A DNA stretch of 64,000 nucleotides from Candidatus Poribacteria bacterium (lineage in GTDB: Bacteria > Poribacteria > WGA-4E > WGA-3G): assembly GCA_003635195.1 (NCBI GenBank), contig PYIY01000004.1:1-64000 (forward strand), given 5' to 3'. The translations under genes were made by a program, and so were the position numbers. This document shows, one piece after another, positions 37,862 through 48,333 of the stretch; positions within the stretch are counted from its first letter, which is position 1, and each line of letters starts with the position of its first letter. The notes under the pieces are model-generated. The model was given only the letters and a program-made list of their open reading frames with translations, ran no database searches and was not told where the DNA came from.

Positions 37862-38881
37862 TCATTGGACCGCTGGTGGTTCAACCTTCTCCAACAATCT
37901 GTTGATAATATCCAGACTTGTGATACCGTCGGCTTCTGCGTTGAAATTGGTCAAAATTCGATGTCGTAGCACAGGTGCTGCGACTGCCTTGATATCCTCA
38001 TAAGCGACGTGATAGCGTCCGTGGAGAATCGCCCGTGCTTTTGCACCGAGAACAAGATATTGCGATGCTCTCGGTCCGGCCCCCCATTGTACCCAATCCT
38101 GAATAAAATCAAGCGCATCTGCCGTAGGACGCGTCTGTCGGTTCAATTCCACGGCATAGTCTACAATTGCTTCCGCAATTGGGACTTTCCGAACGACCTG
38201 CTGTATTTGTAGGACCTCTTCACCTGTGATAATAGCTTTTATCTCTGGTTCATAAGCTGCAGTTGTCGTCATCACGATCTCTTTTTCGGCATCTTTGTCG
38301 GGGTAATCAATTGTGATATGGAACATAAACCGGTCAAGTTGTGCTTCTGGTAACGGGTAAGTCCCTTCTTGTTCGATAGGATTCTGCGTTGCTAAGACGA
38401 AAAATGGACGTTCCAATGCGTATGTTCTGCCGCCTGCTGTGACTTTGTACTCTTGCATGGCTTGTAAGAGGGCGGCTTGTGTTTTAGGTGGCGTTCGGTT
38501 GATCTCATCAGCGAGGACGATGTTCGCAAATACTGGCCCCTTGATAAAGCGGAAGGCACGTTTCCCGGCATCGCCTTCCTCAATAATATCAGTGCCGATG
38601 ATATCGGAGGGCATGAGGTCCGGTGTAAATTGGATGCGATTGAAAGGAAGTTCGAGAATCTGCGCGAATGTGCTAATTAGCAGCGTTTTCGCTAACCCTG
38701 GCACCCCCACCAACAAGCAGTGCCCCTGCGAGAAGAGTGCGATGAGGAGTTGCTCGATGACTTCGTTTTGACCGATGATTCGCTTTTTGAGTTCTGTTAA
38801 AATGTTATCTCTTGCCGTTTTTAGCGTTTCGGCGGCTTCCATAGCAGTTGCGGTTTGCGTAGTTTGTGTATGATTTTCCAT
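37862..38881 (-). CDS. MoxR-family AAA+ ATPase
   Basis: RIIGQNEVIEQLLIALFSQGHCLLVGVPGLAKT; FVLATQNPIEQEGTYPLPEAQLDRF; start at ATG 38881. Confidence 0.93.
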   Translation of the reverse strand: MENHTQTTQTATAMEAAETLKTARDNILTELKKRIIGQNEVIEQLLIALFSQGHCLLVGVPGLAKTLLISTFAQILELPFNRIQFTPDLMPSDIIGTDIIEEGDAGKRAFRFIKGPVFANIVLADEINRTPPKTQAALLQAMQEYKVTAGGRTYALERPFFVLATQNPIEQEGTYPLPEAQLDRFMFHITIDYPDKDAEKEIVMTTTAAYEPEIKAIITGEEVLQIQQVVRKVPIAEAIVDYAVELNRQTRPTADALDFIQDWVQWGAGPRASQYLVLGAKARAILHGRYHVAYEDIKAVAAPVLRHRILTNFNAEADGITSLDIINRLLEKVEPPAVQ

Positions 38882-38891
38882 ATTTTTGGGT

Positions 38892-39950
38892 TTAATCGTT
38901 TGAGACTTTCCACATTTGAAGTCCGTCGAAATCAAAGTTAACATCAATGATCCGCGCGCCTGCGTCTTCAAGTTTTTGGCGGACGCGGTGTTCGCGTGTT
39001 GGTTCACAATAAAATAGGAGGCATCCACCGCCGCCTGCGCCACATGCTTTTCCACCGGTTGCGCCATTCGTCATGGCGATTTTAAAGAGGTGATCGATCT
39101 GCTCATTTGTGACAGACGGGTGCAGCTTTTTCTGGTTATTCCAATTTTCGGTGAGAAGTTCACCGAATTCCGTCAAACGCCCTCGCATGAGTGCCGTTTT
39201 GGTTGCTTCGGCAGTGGCTTTGAGGGCTTCCAGTGCGTTTCGAACACTCGGTTCTTCGCTCTTGTATGCCTCCGTCACGTTCTGATGGATATTACCGGAA
39301 AGTCGGGGTTGCCCGGTGTAGCAGAGTACAAGGTTTTTTTCAAGTTCATAGCGAATATGGGGTGGGAATTTTAATGGCGAGGTTTTTACCTCTTCGTCTT
39401 GGAACTCCATAAAATGGATGCCGCCGAGCGCACTGGCATAATGGTCCTGTTTCCCGCCGAGTATTCCAAGTTCGTGCCGTTCAATAGTACTTGCGAGCTC
39501 GGCATATTCATAGGGGAGATAAGTTGCTTCCTTAAGCGCGCCAAGTACACCGACGAGAGCCACCCCCATTGATGCGGAAGTGCCTAATCCGCTGCCTGGG
39601 GGGGCGGTGGACTGTGTGATGAGATCAAATCCGCCAATCTGTATGGACATTCGGCGTACAGCCGCCTTTACTAAGTCAATGTTTCCGTCATATTCAAGTT
39701 GACGTATATCATCTGCTTCAATAAAGGTGTCAAAATCCGCGGAGTAGATACGAATGCTTTTATCCAAAATCCGCTGTAGTTCAACAGAGTCGTCTTGTCC
39801 TGTCTGTCGTTCACATCGGAGGGTTGCATAAGCGTATCGATTAATGGCCCCATTAACGACGAGCCCCTTTGAACGTTCGGTGAAGAGGGCAACGTCGCTC
39901 CACCCGCCAGCGAAATCAATGCGGACTGGGGCTCTCGTTCGGATTAACAT
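38892..39950 (-). CDS. GHMP kinase (sugar kinase, heptose 7-phosphate kinase-like)
   Basis: MLIRTRAPVRIDFAGGWSDV; STAPPGSGLGTSASMGVALVG; GATGGKACGAGGGGCLLFYC. Confidence 0.88.
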   Translation of the reverse strand: MLIRTRAPVRIDFAGGWSDVALFTERSKGLVVNGAINRYAYATLRCERQTGQDDSVELQRILDKSIRIYSADFDTFIEADDIRQLEYDGNIDLVKAAVRRMSIQIGGFDLITQSTAPPGSGLGTSASMGVALVGVLGALKEATYLPYEYAELASTIERHELGILGGKQDHYASALGGIHFMEFQDEEVKTSPLKFPPHIRYELEKNLVLCYTGQPRLSGNIHQNVTEAYKSEEPSVRNALEALKATAEATKTALMRGRLTEFGELLTENWNNQKKLHPSVTNEQIDHLFKIAMTNGATGGKACGAGGGGCLLFYCEPTREHRVRQKLEDAGARIIDVNFDFDGLQMWKVSND

Positions 39951-40158
39951 GACAGTCTCCTGACATCAGTTTTTAACGAACGCGCTTGCAAAGCGTGCCT
40001 GGAAGCGATGCGGACAAAAAGTTGGAAAGGGTACCTACAAGTCATGCAAGCGAAAATTGGTGCTGGTGATTGCAGGTAATAGCACCGTGTTGAAATCCGT
40101 TGCAAAGGCGGTCTCTATGGCAGAGATCTGCCGAGACTTTTACTGATGGGTTTAACAT

Positions 40159-40215
40159 GGAAAAGCCGCAGCCATCCCTCTGTGTAGAAACGAGACACAG
40201 CCTCGCGGCTTTTCC
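40159..40215 (-). terminator. Putative terminator hairpin downstream of HU gene
   Basis: ggaaaagccgc (40159-40169) / gcggcttttcc (40205-40215) perfect 11-bp arms. Confidence 0.55.
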
Positions 40216-40242
40216 AAGAAACTGAGCGAAAAACCGCTGATC

Positions 40243-40524
40243 TTAGGCGGCAGCGTCGCGAAGTTTCTTACCAGCTTTGAAAGCGGGGACGGTTTTCGCC
40301 GGAATCTCAAGCGGTGCACCAGTCTGTGGGTTGCGACCTGTGCGGGCGGGTCGTTCTTTGACTTCAAATGTTCCGAACCCGATCAGGCCGACGGAATCGC
40401 CGTTGCCCAAAGCTTCGCAAATAGTCGCAGCAAAAGCATCAACAGCGGCGTTCGCATCTCTCTTGCTGAGGCCGGTCGCATCAACGATACTGCTAACGAC
40501 ATCGTTCTTCGTTAATTTTGCCAT
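40243..40524 (-). CDS. hup: HU-family DNA-binding protein
   Basis: MAKLTKNDVVSSIVDATGLSKRDANAAVDAFAATICEALGNGDSVGLIGFGTFEVKERPARTGRNPQTGAPLEIPA. Confidence 0.95.
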   Translation of the reverse strand: MAKLTKNDVVSSIVDATGLSKRDANAAVDAFAATICEALGNGDSVGLIGFGTFEVKERPARTGRNPQTGAPLEIPAKTVPAFKAGKKLRDAAA

Positions 40525-40985
40525 GTTAAATGTTCCTCTAATTTTTGCCTGAATAAGTGAAGCTGCTTTTACCAACATGATCTGGAAACCGCGAACCCTC
40601 CGCCTCAGGCATAAAATGAATTTAACAAAAAACTAATAGTAATTATATTATACTACACAGATATAGATATGTCAAGAAAAAAATGTGACTAATGCTAAAA
40701 ATTAGTCGAAATGATTACTGCATAGGCACTGCAATTTAGCCTACACCGCTTTATCAGAAACAGACATCTCCAACAAAGGTCGCTTGACATAACACGTCTA
40801 TCTTCTTAAAATTAATACCATACGTCATAGTATTTGTCAAGTTTTTTGTTTCAAAATAGTGAATTTTTCGTTCAAATATAGAGTCTTTACCAAAATATTT
40901 GCTTTAAGGGGCGTATTTGTGGTAAAATTAAGTATTCAATTTTCCAAAGATTCTGCTTGAATAACAAATAAAGGAAATATCAGAA

Positions 40986-41984
40986 ATGCGTGAGAGTTAT
41001 CATGTAGCGGTTGTTGGTGCGACGGGTGCTGTTGGCAACACAATGTTGCAACTTCTTGAAGAACGATCGTTTCCTATCGCTTCCCTCAAACTTCTGGCAT
41101 CCCATCGCTCTGCCGGTGAGATTTTGTCCTTTAAAAATGAGCCCATAATTGTTGAGGAATTAACACACAACTCATTTGAAGATGTGGATGTGGTTTTTTC
41201 ATCAGCAGGTGCGTCTGTCAGCCGCGAATTTATCCCCACAGCTGTAGACAAAGGCGCGCTTGTCATTGACAATACCAGCGCGTTCCGGATGGATGCAGCG
41301 ACACCGCTGGTTGTCCCGGAAGTCAACATTGATGCTGCCCGCGCCCACAACGGGCTTATCGCAAACCCCAATTGCTCCACTATCCAAATGATGGTAGCAC
41401 TCAAACCGATTTATGATACCGCTGGCATCAAACGGATAGTTGTTTCTACTTATCAGAGTGTTTCTGGTAAGAGTGGGCGCGCTGTCTTGGAATTGGTCCA
41501 ACAAACAACTGAAGCACTTGAAGGTAAACCGATCACTTTGGATAAGTTTCCGCACCAGATGGCGTTCAATGTCGCATTTGATTGGCCTTTCTTAGATAGC
41601 GGCGATAATGAAGAAGAGGTCAAAATGATTAACGAGACCCGGAAGATATTGGAAGACGATACGATTGGTGTTTCGGCGACAACCGTCCGAGTTCCGGTCT
41701 TCTTTGCGCATTCTGAATCAATAAACATTGAGACGCATGAAAAACTTACAGCAGCCGAAGCGAGAGAGTGCCTCGCTGATGCTCCCGGTGTGAAACTTGT
41801 AGACGATCCGAGCAATCAGCAGTATCCGCTTGCTGTTGACGTTGCTGGTAAAGATGAAGTCTACGTGGGTAGGATTCGTGACGATGCCTCGATAGAAAAC
41901 GGTTTGAACCTCTGGGTTGTCGCGGATAATCTCCGTAAAGGTGCTGCCTTGAACGCTCTCCAGATCGCCGAAAATCTGCTATAA
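40986..41984 (+). CDS. asd: Aspartate-semialdehyde dehydrogenase
   Basis: HVAVVGATGAVGNTMLQLLEERSFP; NPNCSTIQMMVALKP; TYQSVSGKSG. Confidence 0.95.
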   Translation: MRESYHVAVVGATGAVGNTMLQLLEERSFPIASLKLLASHRSAGEILSFKNEPIIVEELTHNSFEDVDVVFSSAGASVSREFIPTAVDKGALVIDNTSAFRMDAATPLVVPEVNIDAARAHNGLIANPNCSTIQMMVALKPIYDTAGIKRIVVSTYQSVSGKSGRAVLELVQQTTEALEGKPITLDKFPHQMAFNVAFDWPFLDSGDNEEEVKMINETRKILEDDTIGVSATTVRVPVFFAHSESINIETHEKLTAAEARECLADAPGVKLVDDPSNQQYPLAVDVAGKDEVYVGRIRDDASIENGLNLWVVADNLRKGAALNALQIAENLL

Positions 41985-41999
41985 GCCTGCGAAAGTGAT

Positions 42000-43136
42000 A
42001 TGGAACTCAACCTTGCCACGCTACCGGACTACCTTCGCCAGCGACATGCAGAAATCCGTATGTTTGAACCGGAGGCAGAGTTTCGTATAGAAGAGATTGG
42101 CGATGGTAATCTCAACAATGTTTATCGCGTCTCGGATGCGGCAAGCCCTGCGCGTTCACTTGTTTTAAAACACGCACCGCCCTATATTAAGATATTAGGT
42201 CCCGATTATCCATTGTCCATCGAACGTTTGACTTTTGAGTCTCGCGCCCTTGATGTTTACAATCGGTTAGCGAGCGGCACCGTCCCTGTGCAGTACGATT
42301 TCGATGTAGATACAGCCGTCATAGCGATGGAGGACCTCCGAGACGCGCGCGTGCTACGTGATGTGCTGATCGCTGGCACAGTGGACACTGCAATCGCCGA
42401 ACAGATTGGGCGATTTATGGGGCTTGTCCATAGTCAAACCTATGTTGATAATATCGGCAATGCAGCTGCTCGGAACTATAGACAACAATTCGCGAACACC
42501 ACTATGCAAGCGATAACCGCCGATTATGTGTTCACCTTCCCGTTTACCGAACATGAGACGAACTTCTGGACACCCGGACTGGAACCCGATGTGCAACGGT
42601 TGAAAACGGACACGGATTTTTTGCGTCAAGCGGAGCAGCTCAAGCGGATTTTCTTAAGGGCACAACAAGGTGTAACCCACGGTGACCTGCATACAGGTAG
42701 TGTTCTCGTCCAAGACAACGTAGCCAAAGTTATTGATGCCGAATTTGCTTTTTACGGTCCTGTAGGATTCGACCTCGGATTGTATTGGGCGAATTACTTC
42801 TTATCCTATTTTTCGCATCAAGACACCTTGAGCGTACAATCAGCACTCAAGGCAGCAGTTGCGCAAGTGTGGGTTACTTATGCGACTGAATTCACAACGG
42901 TTGATGTTGGATTGAAAGTGCAGGTGTTAGAAAACATTTTCCAAGATGCTGTGGGGTTTGCAGGATTGGAAATGCTACGCCGCCTCATCGGTGCTGCACA
43001 TGTCAGAGATATTGAAGGTATTGTTGATCTCCCTCGAAAACTAAGTGTAGAGAGGGCAGCACTTCAATTTGGAACAACACTTGTCAAAAAGTACCAATCT
43101 TTACGAGATGTCACAGCGGTCATAGAAATGCTTTGA
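42000..43136 (+). CDS. mtnK: S-methyl-5-thioribose kinase
   Basis: IGDGNLNNVYRVSD; LVLKHAPPYIKILGPDYPLSIERLTFES; THGDLHTGSVLV. Confidence 0.85.
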   Translation: MELNLATLPDYLRQRHAEIRMFEPEAEFRIEEIGDGNLNNVYRVSDAASPARSLVLKHAPPYIKILGPDYPLSIERLTFESRALDVYNRLASGTVPVQYDFDVDTAVIAMEDLRDARVLRDVLIAGTVDTAIAEQIGRFMGLVHSQTYVDNIGNAAARNYRQQFANTTMQAITADYVFTFPFTEHETNFWTPGLEPDVQRLKTDTDFLRQAEQLKRIFLRAQQGVTHGDLHTGSVLVQDNVAKVIDAEFAFYGPVGFDLGLYWANYFLSYFSHQDTLSVQSALKAAVAQVWVTYATEFTTVDVGLKVQVLENIFQDAVGFAGLEMLRRLIGAAHVRDIEGIVDLPRKLSVERAALQFGTTLVKKYQSLRDVTAVIEML

Positions 43137-43174
43137 TATTTAGGTGCCGCGCCACCTTTTAAAACAAAAATATT

Positions 43175-44050
43175 ATGAGAGACTACTATGAAATCCTCGG
43201 TGTTGACCGGGGTGCCACACCTGAAGAAATCAAAAAAGCCTATCGCAAACTTGCTGTGCAATACCATCCGGACAAGAATCCGGGCGACAAAGCGTCAGAA
43301 GAGCGGTTCAAAGAGGCATCGAATGCGTATTCGGTGCTTTCAGATCCCGAAAAACGACGTGTCTATGATACCCGCGGGCATGCTGGTGTTCACGGTATGG
43401 GGTTTGAAGGCTACCAAAATATGGACGATATCTTCTCGCATATAAACTTAGACGATATTTTCGGGCGCGGCTTCGGTGGATTTGGTGGATTCGGTAGATT
43501 CGATGATGCATTCGGCGATGCGTTCGGGCAACGGCGCACGACTGCCCCTACCCGCGGGCGCGACATCCGTATGAACCTCAATATCTCTTTTGCGGATGCG
43601 GTGTTAGGGAGTAAGCAAGAGGTGAATGTTGAAGGGAAACGTATCACCCTTACAATTCCACCGGGTATTCAGGACGGGCAAACCTTACGGATTCGAGGAC
43701 ACGGGGAAGCCCTCGGTATAGATGCTTCTGGCGATCTATTGGTGACAGTTGCTGTACAATCGCATCCGACGTTGACTCGTGAAGGCGCGGATTTACTAAC
43801 AGATGCGACAATTTCTATGACGACGGCGGCGTTAGGGGGTTCTGTTCGGGTGCAAACGCTGACAGGCGATGTGGACCTGAAGGTTCCAGCGGGGGCGCAA
43901 CCTGGACAGCAATTACGCTTGCGGGGGCAAGGCGCGGCGGATGCTTCTGGACGGAAGGGCGATTTGCGGGTGCGTTTGGTTGTGGAAATCCCGAAATCCC
44001 TGTCACGGAAGCAACGGAATCTGTTGAAAGAACTTGATAAGACCTTATGA
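43175..44050 (+). CDS. DnaJ/CbpA-type co-chaperone
   Basis: [39 protein letters not shown] with HPD; G/F-rich linker; DnaJ C-terminal domain without zinc finger. Confidence 0.93.
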   Translation: MRDYYEILGVDRGATPEEIKKAYRKLAVQYHPDKNPGDKASEERFKEASNAYSVLSDPEKRRVYDTRGHAGVHGMGFEGYQNMDDIFSHINLDDIFGRGFGGFGGFGRFDDAFGDAFGQRRTTAPTRGRDIRMNLNISFADAVLGSKQEVNVEGKRITLTIPPGIQDGQTLRIRGHGEALGIDASGDLLVTVAVQSHPTLTREGADLLTDATISMTTAALGGSVRVQTLTGDVDLKVPAGAQPGQQLRLRGQGAADASGRKGDLRVRLVVEIPKSLSRKQRNLLKELDKTL

Positions 44051-44075
44051 TGTGAAAATTTGATGATGGAGTGCA

Positions 44076-44441
44076 GTGATGGAACTGGAAAACTACTTTG
44101 ACTTTGTTCAAGAAGATGTCATCCGAATCAAGGGAAATCGCATCGGTATTGAGATTGTGTTGGAAGATTATCTGGAGGGCGCGAGTCCTGAAGAGATTCT
44201 GCTACGCTATCCGACTTTAAACCTTGAAAAAATCCACGCAACTATCCTCTATTACCTCGCAAAAAAGGAAGAGGTAGAGGTATATCTTGAACGGATAAGA
44301 CAACTTGACGAGGAAGCATGGCAGGAACAACTGCGGAATCCTTCGCCTTTCGTGGTTGAATTGCGGGAACGTTTTGCTAAGGTCTCCAAAGAATTATCTA
44401 AGCAGAAAGAAGCATCTATCAAAGCGGCGAATGTCCCATGA
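44076..44441 (+). CDS. DUF433 family protein (putative antitoxin)
   Basis: VIRIKGNRIGIEIVLEDYLEGASPEEILLRYPTLNLEKIHATILYYL. Confidence 0.8.
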   Translation: MMELENYFDFVQEDVIRIKGNRIGIEIVLEDYLEGASPEEILLRYPTLNLEKIHATILYYLAKKEEVEVYLERIRQLDEEAWQEQLRNPSPFVVELRERFAKVSKELSKQKEASIKAANVP

Positions 44442-44797
44442 GACCCCAATTTCTCCTTGATGAAAACACCGATAGAGCAATTCAACGGCAGCTCCGGCGA
44501 TTGAATTCAGAAATAGATGTGAAGTTAGTAGGAGATCCAGAAGCACCATTGCGAGGAACGTCAGATCCAGACATCTTGATGTGGATGGAACATAATGGTT
44601 ATATCTTAGTCACCAAAAACCGCGAGACAATGCCCAAGCATTTTAACGAACATCTGACTGCTGGCAGGCATGTGCCAGGGGTCCTCTGCATTCGTAAATT
44701 TGTAACAATGGGAGAGCTTATCAATATATTGTATCTAATTTGGTATGCTTCCGATGCTGAGGAATATCGCGATAGATTGGTGTTCATCCCGCTATAA
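44438..44797 (+). CDS. DUF5615 PIN-like protein (putative toxin)
   Basis: FLLDENTDRAIQRQLRR...SDPDILMWMEHNGYILVTKNRETMPKHF; ATGA overlap with DUF433 gene. Confidence 0.78.
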   Translation: MRPQFLLDENTDRAIQRQLRRLNSEIDVKLVGDPEAPLRGTSDPDILMWMEHNGYILVTKNRETMPKHFNEHLTAGRHVPGVLCIRKFVTMGELINILYLIWYASDAEEYRDRLVFIPL

Positions 44798-44843
44798 TGC
44801 TCAAGCATAATTAAACTCAAAACCGATTTTCAAAGGAGAAGTA

Positions 44844-46031
44844 ATGATCTCATTATCACAACGGAGTCAAAATGTAACGCCATCGTCCACTTTGGCGATC
44901 ACCGCGAAGATTAACGCGTTGATCGCTGATGGCGTAGATGTCGTTAAATTTGGGGCAGGTGAACCCGATTTTGATACACCCGATTATATCAAAGCCGCCG
45001 CAATCGCCGCACTCGATGCCGGTTTTACAAAGTATACCCCTGTCCCTGGCACCCCCGAACTCCGCGAGGCAATCACCGAGAAATTCAAACGGGATAACGG
45101 GTTGCGTTATCAACCCTCCGAAGTTATCGTCTCATGCGGTGCCAAGCATACTATCTATAACATCTTACAAGCTATCTGCGACCCGGGTGACGAGGTTATC
45201 TTCGCCGCGCCGTATTGGGTGAGCTATCCAGAGCAGATTAAACTTGCAGGTGCGGTGCCGCGCGTCATTGAGACGACACCGACACAGAATTTCTGCATGG
45301 CACCGGATCAGGTCGAAGCAGCGATAAGCGCAAAGACGAAAGCGATCCTCGTTAACAGTCCGAGCAATCCGACTGGTACTACCTACGACTTGGACACGCT
45401 GAAAGCGATCGCTGCGCTTGCCGTCAAACATCAGGTCTACCTCATCTCTGACGAGATTTATGAAGCACTGCTCTATGACGGTGCGACACATCAGAGTCCC
45501 GCTTCGTTCAATGAAGAAACAAAAGCGATTACCTTTGTCGTCAACGGTGTCTCTAAAGCTTATTCAATGACAGGGTGGCGGATTGGCTATACTGCCGGTC
45601 CTGAAGATGCAATCTCAGCGATGTCGCGTATCCAATCGCACAGCACCTCAAATCCGACATCCATCGCACAGAAAGCTGCTGTTGTCGCTCTCAATGAACC
45701 GCAAGATGCTGTTGAAGAGATGCGGAAAGCGTTTGAAGAACGCCGAGATGTTATCTGTCAACGTTTTGATGAGATCAACGGCGTGAGTTACGTCAAACCG
45801 CAGGGTGCGTTCTATATTTTTCCCGATTTCTCTGAACATTACGGTAGGACGATTGATGGACAAAAAATCGAGGGGTCAATGGATATTACCGATTATCTGC
45901 TCAATTCTGCAGGTGTCGGTGTTGTTCCGGGTAACGGGTTCGGTGCCGATAACCATTTGCGACTCTCCTTTGCTACCTCATTGACAGAGATTAATCGCGG
46001 ACTGGATCGAATTAAAAAGGCGTTGGCATAA
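44844..46031 (+). CDS. aspC: Class I aspartate aminotransferase
   Basis: VKFGAGEPDFDTPDYIK; NSPSNPTGTTYD; GVSKAYSMTGWRIGY. Confidence 0.93.
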   Translation: MISLSQRSQNVTPSSTLAITAKINALIADGVDVVKFGAGEPDFDTPDYIKAAAIAALDAGFTKYTPVPGTPELREAITEKFKRDNGLRYQPSEVIVSCGAKHTIYNILQAICDPGDEVIFAAPYWVSYPEQIKLAGAVPRVIETTPTQNFCMAPDQVEAAISAKTKAILVNSPSNPTGTTYDLDTLKAIAALAVKHQVYLISDEIYEALLYDGATHQSPASFNEETKAITFVVNGVSKAYSMTGWRIGYTAGPEDAISAMSRIQSHSTSNPTSIAQKAAVVALNEPQDAVEEMRKAFEERRDVICQRFDEINGVSYVKPQGAFYIFPDFSEHYGRTIDGQKIEGSMDITDYLLNSAGVGVVPGNGFGADNHLRLSFATSLTEINRGLDRIKKALA

Positions 46032-46339
46032 CGTTCCTTTTTCTTGTAGGGCGGGGTACTTGTGCCCCGCCATCGTCCGAATGCACGTCGTATTTGGGCG
46101 AGTACGCCGCAAATCGCGGATTATACGGATTACACAGATTGCGCGGATTTTAAGAGGATCTGCGTTGGTAGGAGTAATCTCCAGATCGCGACTTCTCCGC
46201 TGTAGGAGCACTCTCCAGATCGCGCCGCCCCCAACTCTGCAAATCAACCAATATTTTGACAACTTTTTTCTGATATGGTAAAATAAAATCACCGCTTACC
46301 AAAAAACATACGATTTTTAGGTTTCACTCTGTTAAGTCA

Positions 46340-46831
46340 ATGGAAATGATGATATTGAACGTGCGGGCAACGCTTTGGGGCATTTTCGGAATACTCTTTA
46401 TCCTTTCGATCACTTTTACTGCTTTTGCACAACAGGAGCAGCAGTCTGACGCTGCCCTGTCACAATCCCAATTCATGCAGATTATTGATAGGATAGACAA
46501 ATCTGAAGATAGAATGCGTAAGCATGTAGACGAGAAATTTGATGCGCTTGACAAGAAATTTGATGCGCTTGAGACAAAATTCCATGAACTTGACAAAAAG
46601 GTTGCTGTTATAAGATCGGATGTTGATAAATTATTTACGATTATAATGGCAATAGCAGGGGCAGTCGGTTTGCATCTTTTAATTTTCGTTGGTTCACACA
46701 TCTACTCTTATTGGCGCAACAAGGCCAATGTAGTCTCCAAAGTAGCCGCCGAAAGCAGAGAAGAATCTGATGAAGACATCGGACGAGGAAATTTAACCGA
46801 TAATAGACCATCCGAATCCGAATTCGCATAG
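46340..46831 (+). CDS. Coiled-coil protein with C-terminal TM segment
   Basis: Signal/TM start, heptad DEKFDALDKKFDALETKFHELDKKV, TM LFTIIMAIAGAVGLHLLIFVG. Confidence 0.55.
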   Translation: MEMMILNVRATLWGIFGILFILSITFTAFAQQEQQSDAALSQSQFMQIIDRIDKSEDRMRKHVDEKFDALDKKFDALETKFHELDKKVAVIRSDVDKLFTIIMAIAGAVGLHLLIFVGSHIYSYWRNKANVVSKVAAESREESDEDIGRGNLTDNRPSESEFA

Positions 46832-46841
46832 GAATAGTCAG

Positions 46842-47636
46842 ATGAAAAAAGATAATTCCCCTAAGAACGTCGCTAAATCTGTCAAAAACTACTTTGATAA
46901 GGCTCAAAAATTATACGAACAAAAAGATTATAGCACTGCTATATCTACGCTTGACGAGGCGATCCGTTTAGACCCTAAATATGCCCGTGCCTATAATGGC
47001 AGAGGTGCCGCAAAAAACGAAATTGGACAACACATAGAAGCGATCTCCGACTTTGACGAAGCGATCCGTTTAGACCCCAACAATACAAAAGCGTATTATA
47101 ACAGAGGTCTCGCAAAGTACAGATTAGAACAATACTTTGATGCGATCTCTGACTTTGACGAGGTTATCCGTTTAGACCCTAACCTTGCGCTCGCCTATAA
47201 TGACAGAGGTCTCGCAAAATACAAATTAGGACACCCTAAAGATGCTATCCCTGATTATGATGAAGCTATCAGGCTTGATCCGAAATTTGTAGCAGCCTAT
47301 GGTAACCGTTCTGTTGCGAAAAGCGATATAGGACAACATTTTGAAGCCATTTCCGACTTGGACATGGTCATCCGTTTAGAGCCTGAAAATAATGCCGCAT
47401 ACAATGATAGGGGAGCCGATAAAGCATGTCTTGGACACTATGATGCCGCAATTGCTGATTTTGACGCGGCTATTCGCATAAATTCCGAAGAGGCAGATGT
47501 GTACTTCAACCGTGGGCTCTGTAAAAAGAAATTAGGGCGCACAGCAGACGCAAATCAAGATTTTCAGAAAGCATTGAGTTTAGCAGAGAAAGCTGGAGAT
47601 GCGGAACTTATAACCAAAATTAAAAAGTATATATAA
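46842..47636 (+). CDS. TPR repeat protein
   Basis: Six or seven 34-aa units of type AISDFDEAIRLDPNNTKAYYNRGLAKYRLEQYFD. Confidence 0.9.
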   Translation: MKKDNSPKNVAKSVKNYFDKAQKLYEQKDYSTAISTLDEAIRLDPKYARAYNGRGAAKNEIGQHIEAISDFDEAIRLDPNNTKAYYNRGLAKYRLEQYFDAISDFDEVIRLDPNLALAYNDRGLAKYKLGHPKDAIPDYDEAIRLDPKFVAAYGNRSVAKSDIGQHFEAISDLDMVIRLEPENNAAYNDRGADKACLGHYDAAIADFDAAIRINSEEADVYFNRGLCKKKLGRTADANQDFQKALSLAEKAGDAELITKIKKYI

Positions 47637-47690
47637 TCTGCCCCATAATTCACCTGTCTTGTGGGAGGGTCAACCCCGACAACAATATCC

Positions 47691-48333
47691 ATGAACGTCA
47701 AAAACCGAACCATCTTCTCAAACGATAACCTACCCGTGCTGCGAGGCATAGACACCGAATCCATTGATCTGATCTATCTTGACCCGCCCTTCAATTCCAA
47801 TCGCAACTACGCTGCACCCATCGGCAGCGATGCAGCAGGCGCAGCTTTCAAAGATACATGGACGCTATCGGATGTAGACAACGCATGGCACGGCGAAATA
47901 GCAGACCGCGAACCTGCTTTGTATCAGGCGATACACGCAGCCGAGCTCACACACGGCAAAGGCATGAAGTCTTATCTCATTATGATGGCGGTGCGGTTGT
48001 TAGAGATGAAGCGCGTCCTCAAAAAGACTGGCAGCATATATTTGCACTGCGCCCCGACTGCAAGCCATTATTTGAAAGTTACTATGGACAGCATTTCGGA
48101 CAGCATTTTCGGAAAAAACAACTATCGGTCTGAAATCACATGGAGGCGTGCAACATCTACACAAAAAGGATCCCAGCATCGCAGTTTACGGTGGGAAACA
48201 ATGCCGATATGCTTTTGTATTATGCAGCATCTTCATCAACATCGTTATGTCCAGAAAGAGAATTAACAGAATCCGAAATCCTGAAAAAATTCAAGCACGT
48301 TGACGAGAATGGACAAATGAAGGAGATATTATC
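47691..48333 (+). pseudogene. Truncated, frameshifted site-specific DNA methyltransferase (DPPF-type)
   Basis: IDLIYLDPPFNSNRNY...MMAVRLLEMKRVLKKTGSIYLHCAPTASHYLKVTMD..IFGKNNYRSEITWRR; continuation GNNADMLLYYAASSSTSL...ESEILKKFKHVDENGQ is in the next frame; 3' end missing at sulfatase start. Confidence 0.75.
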
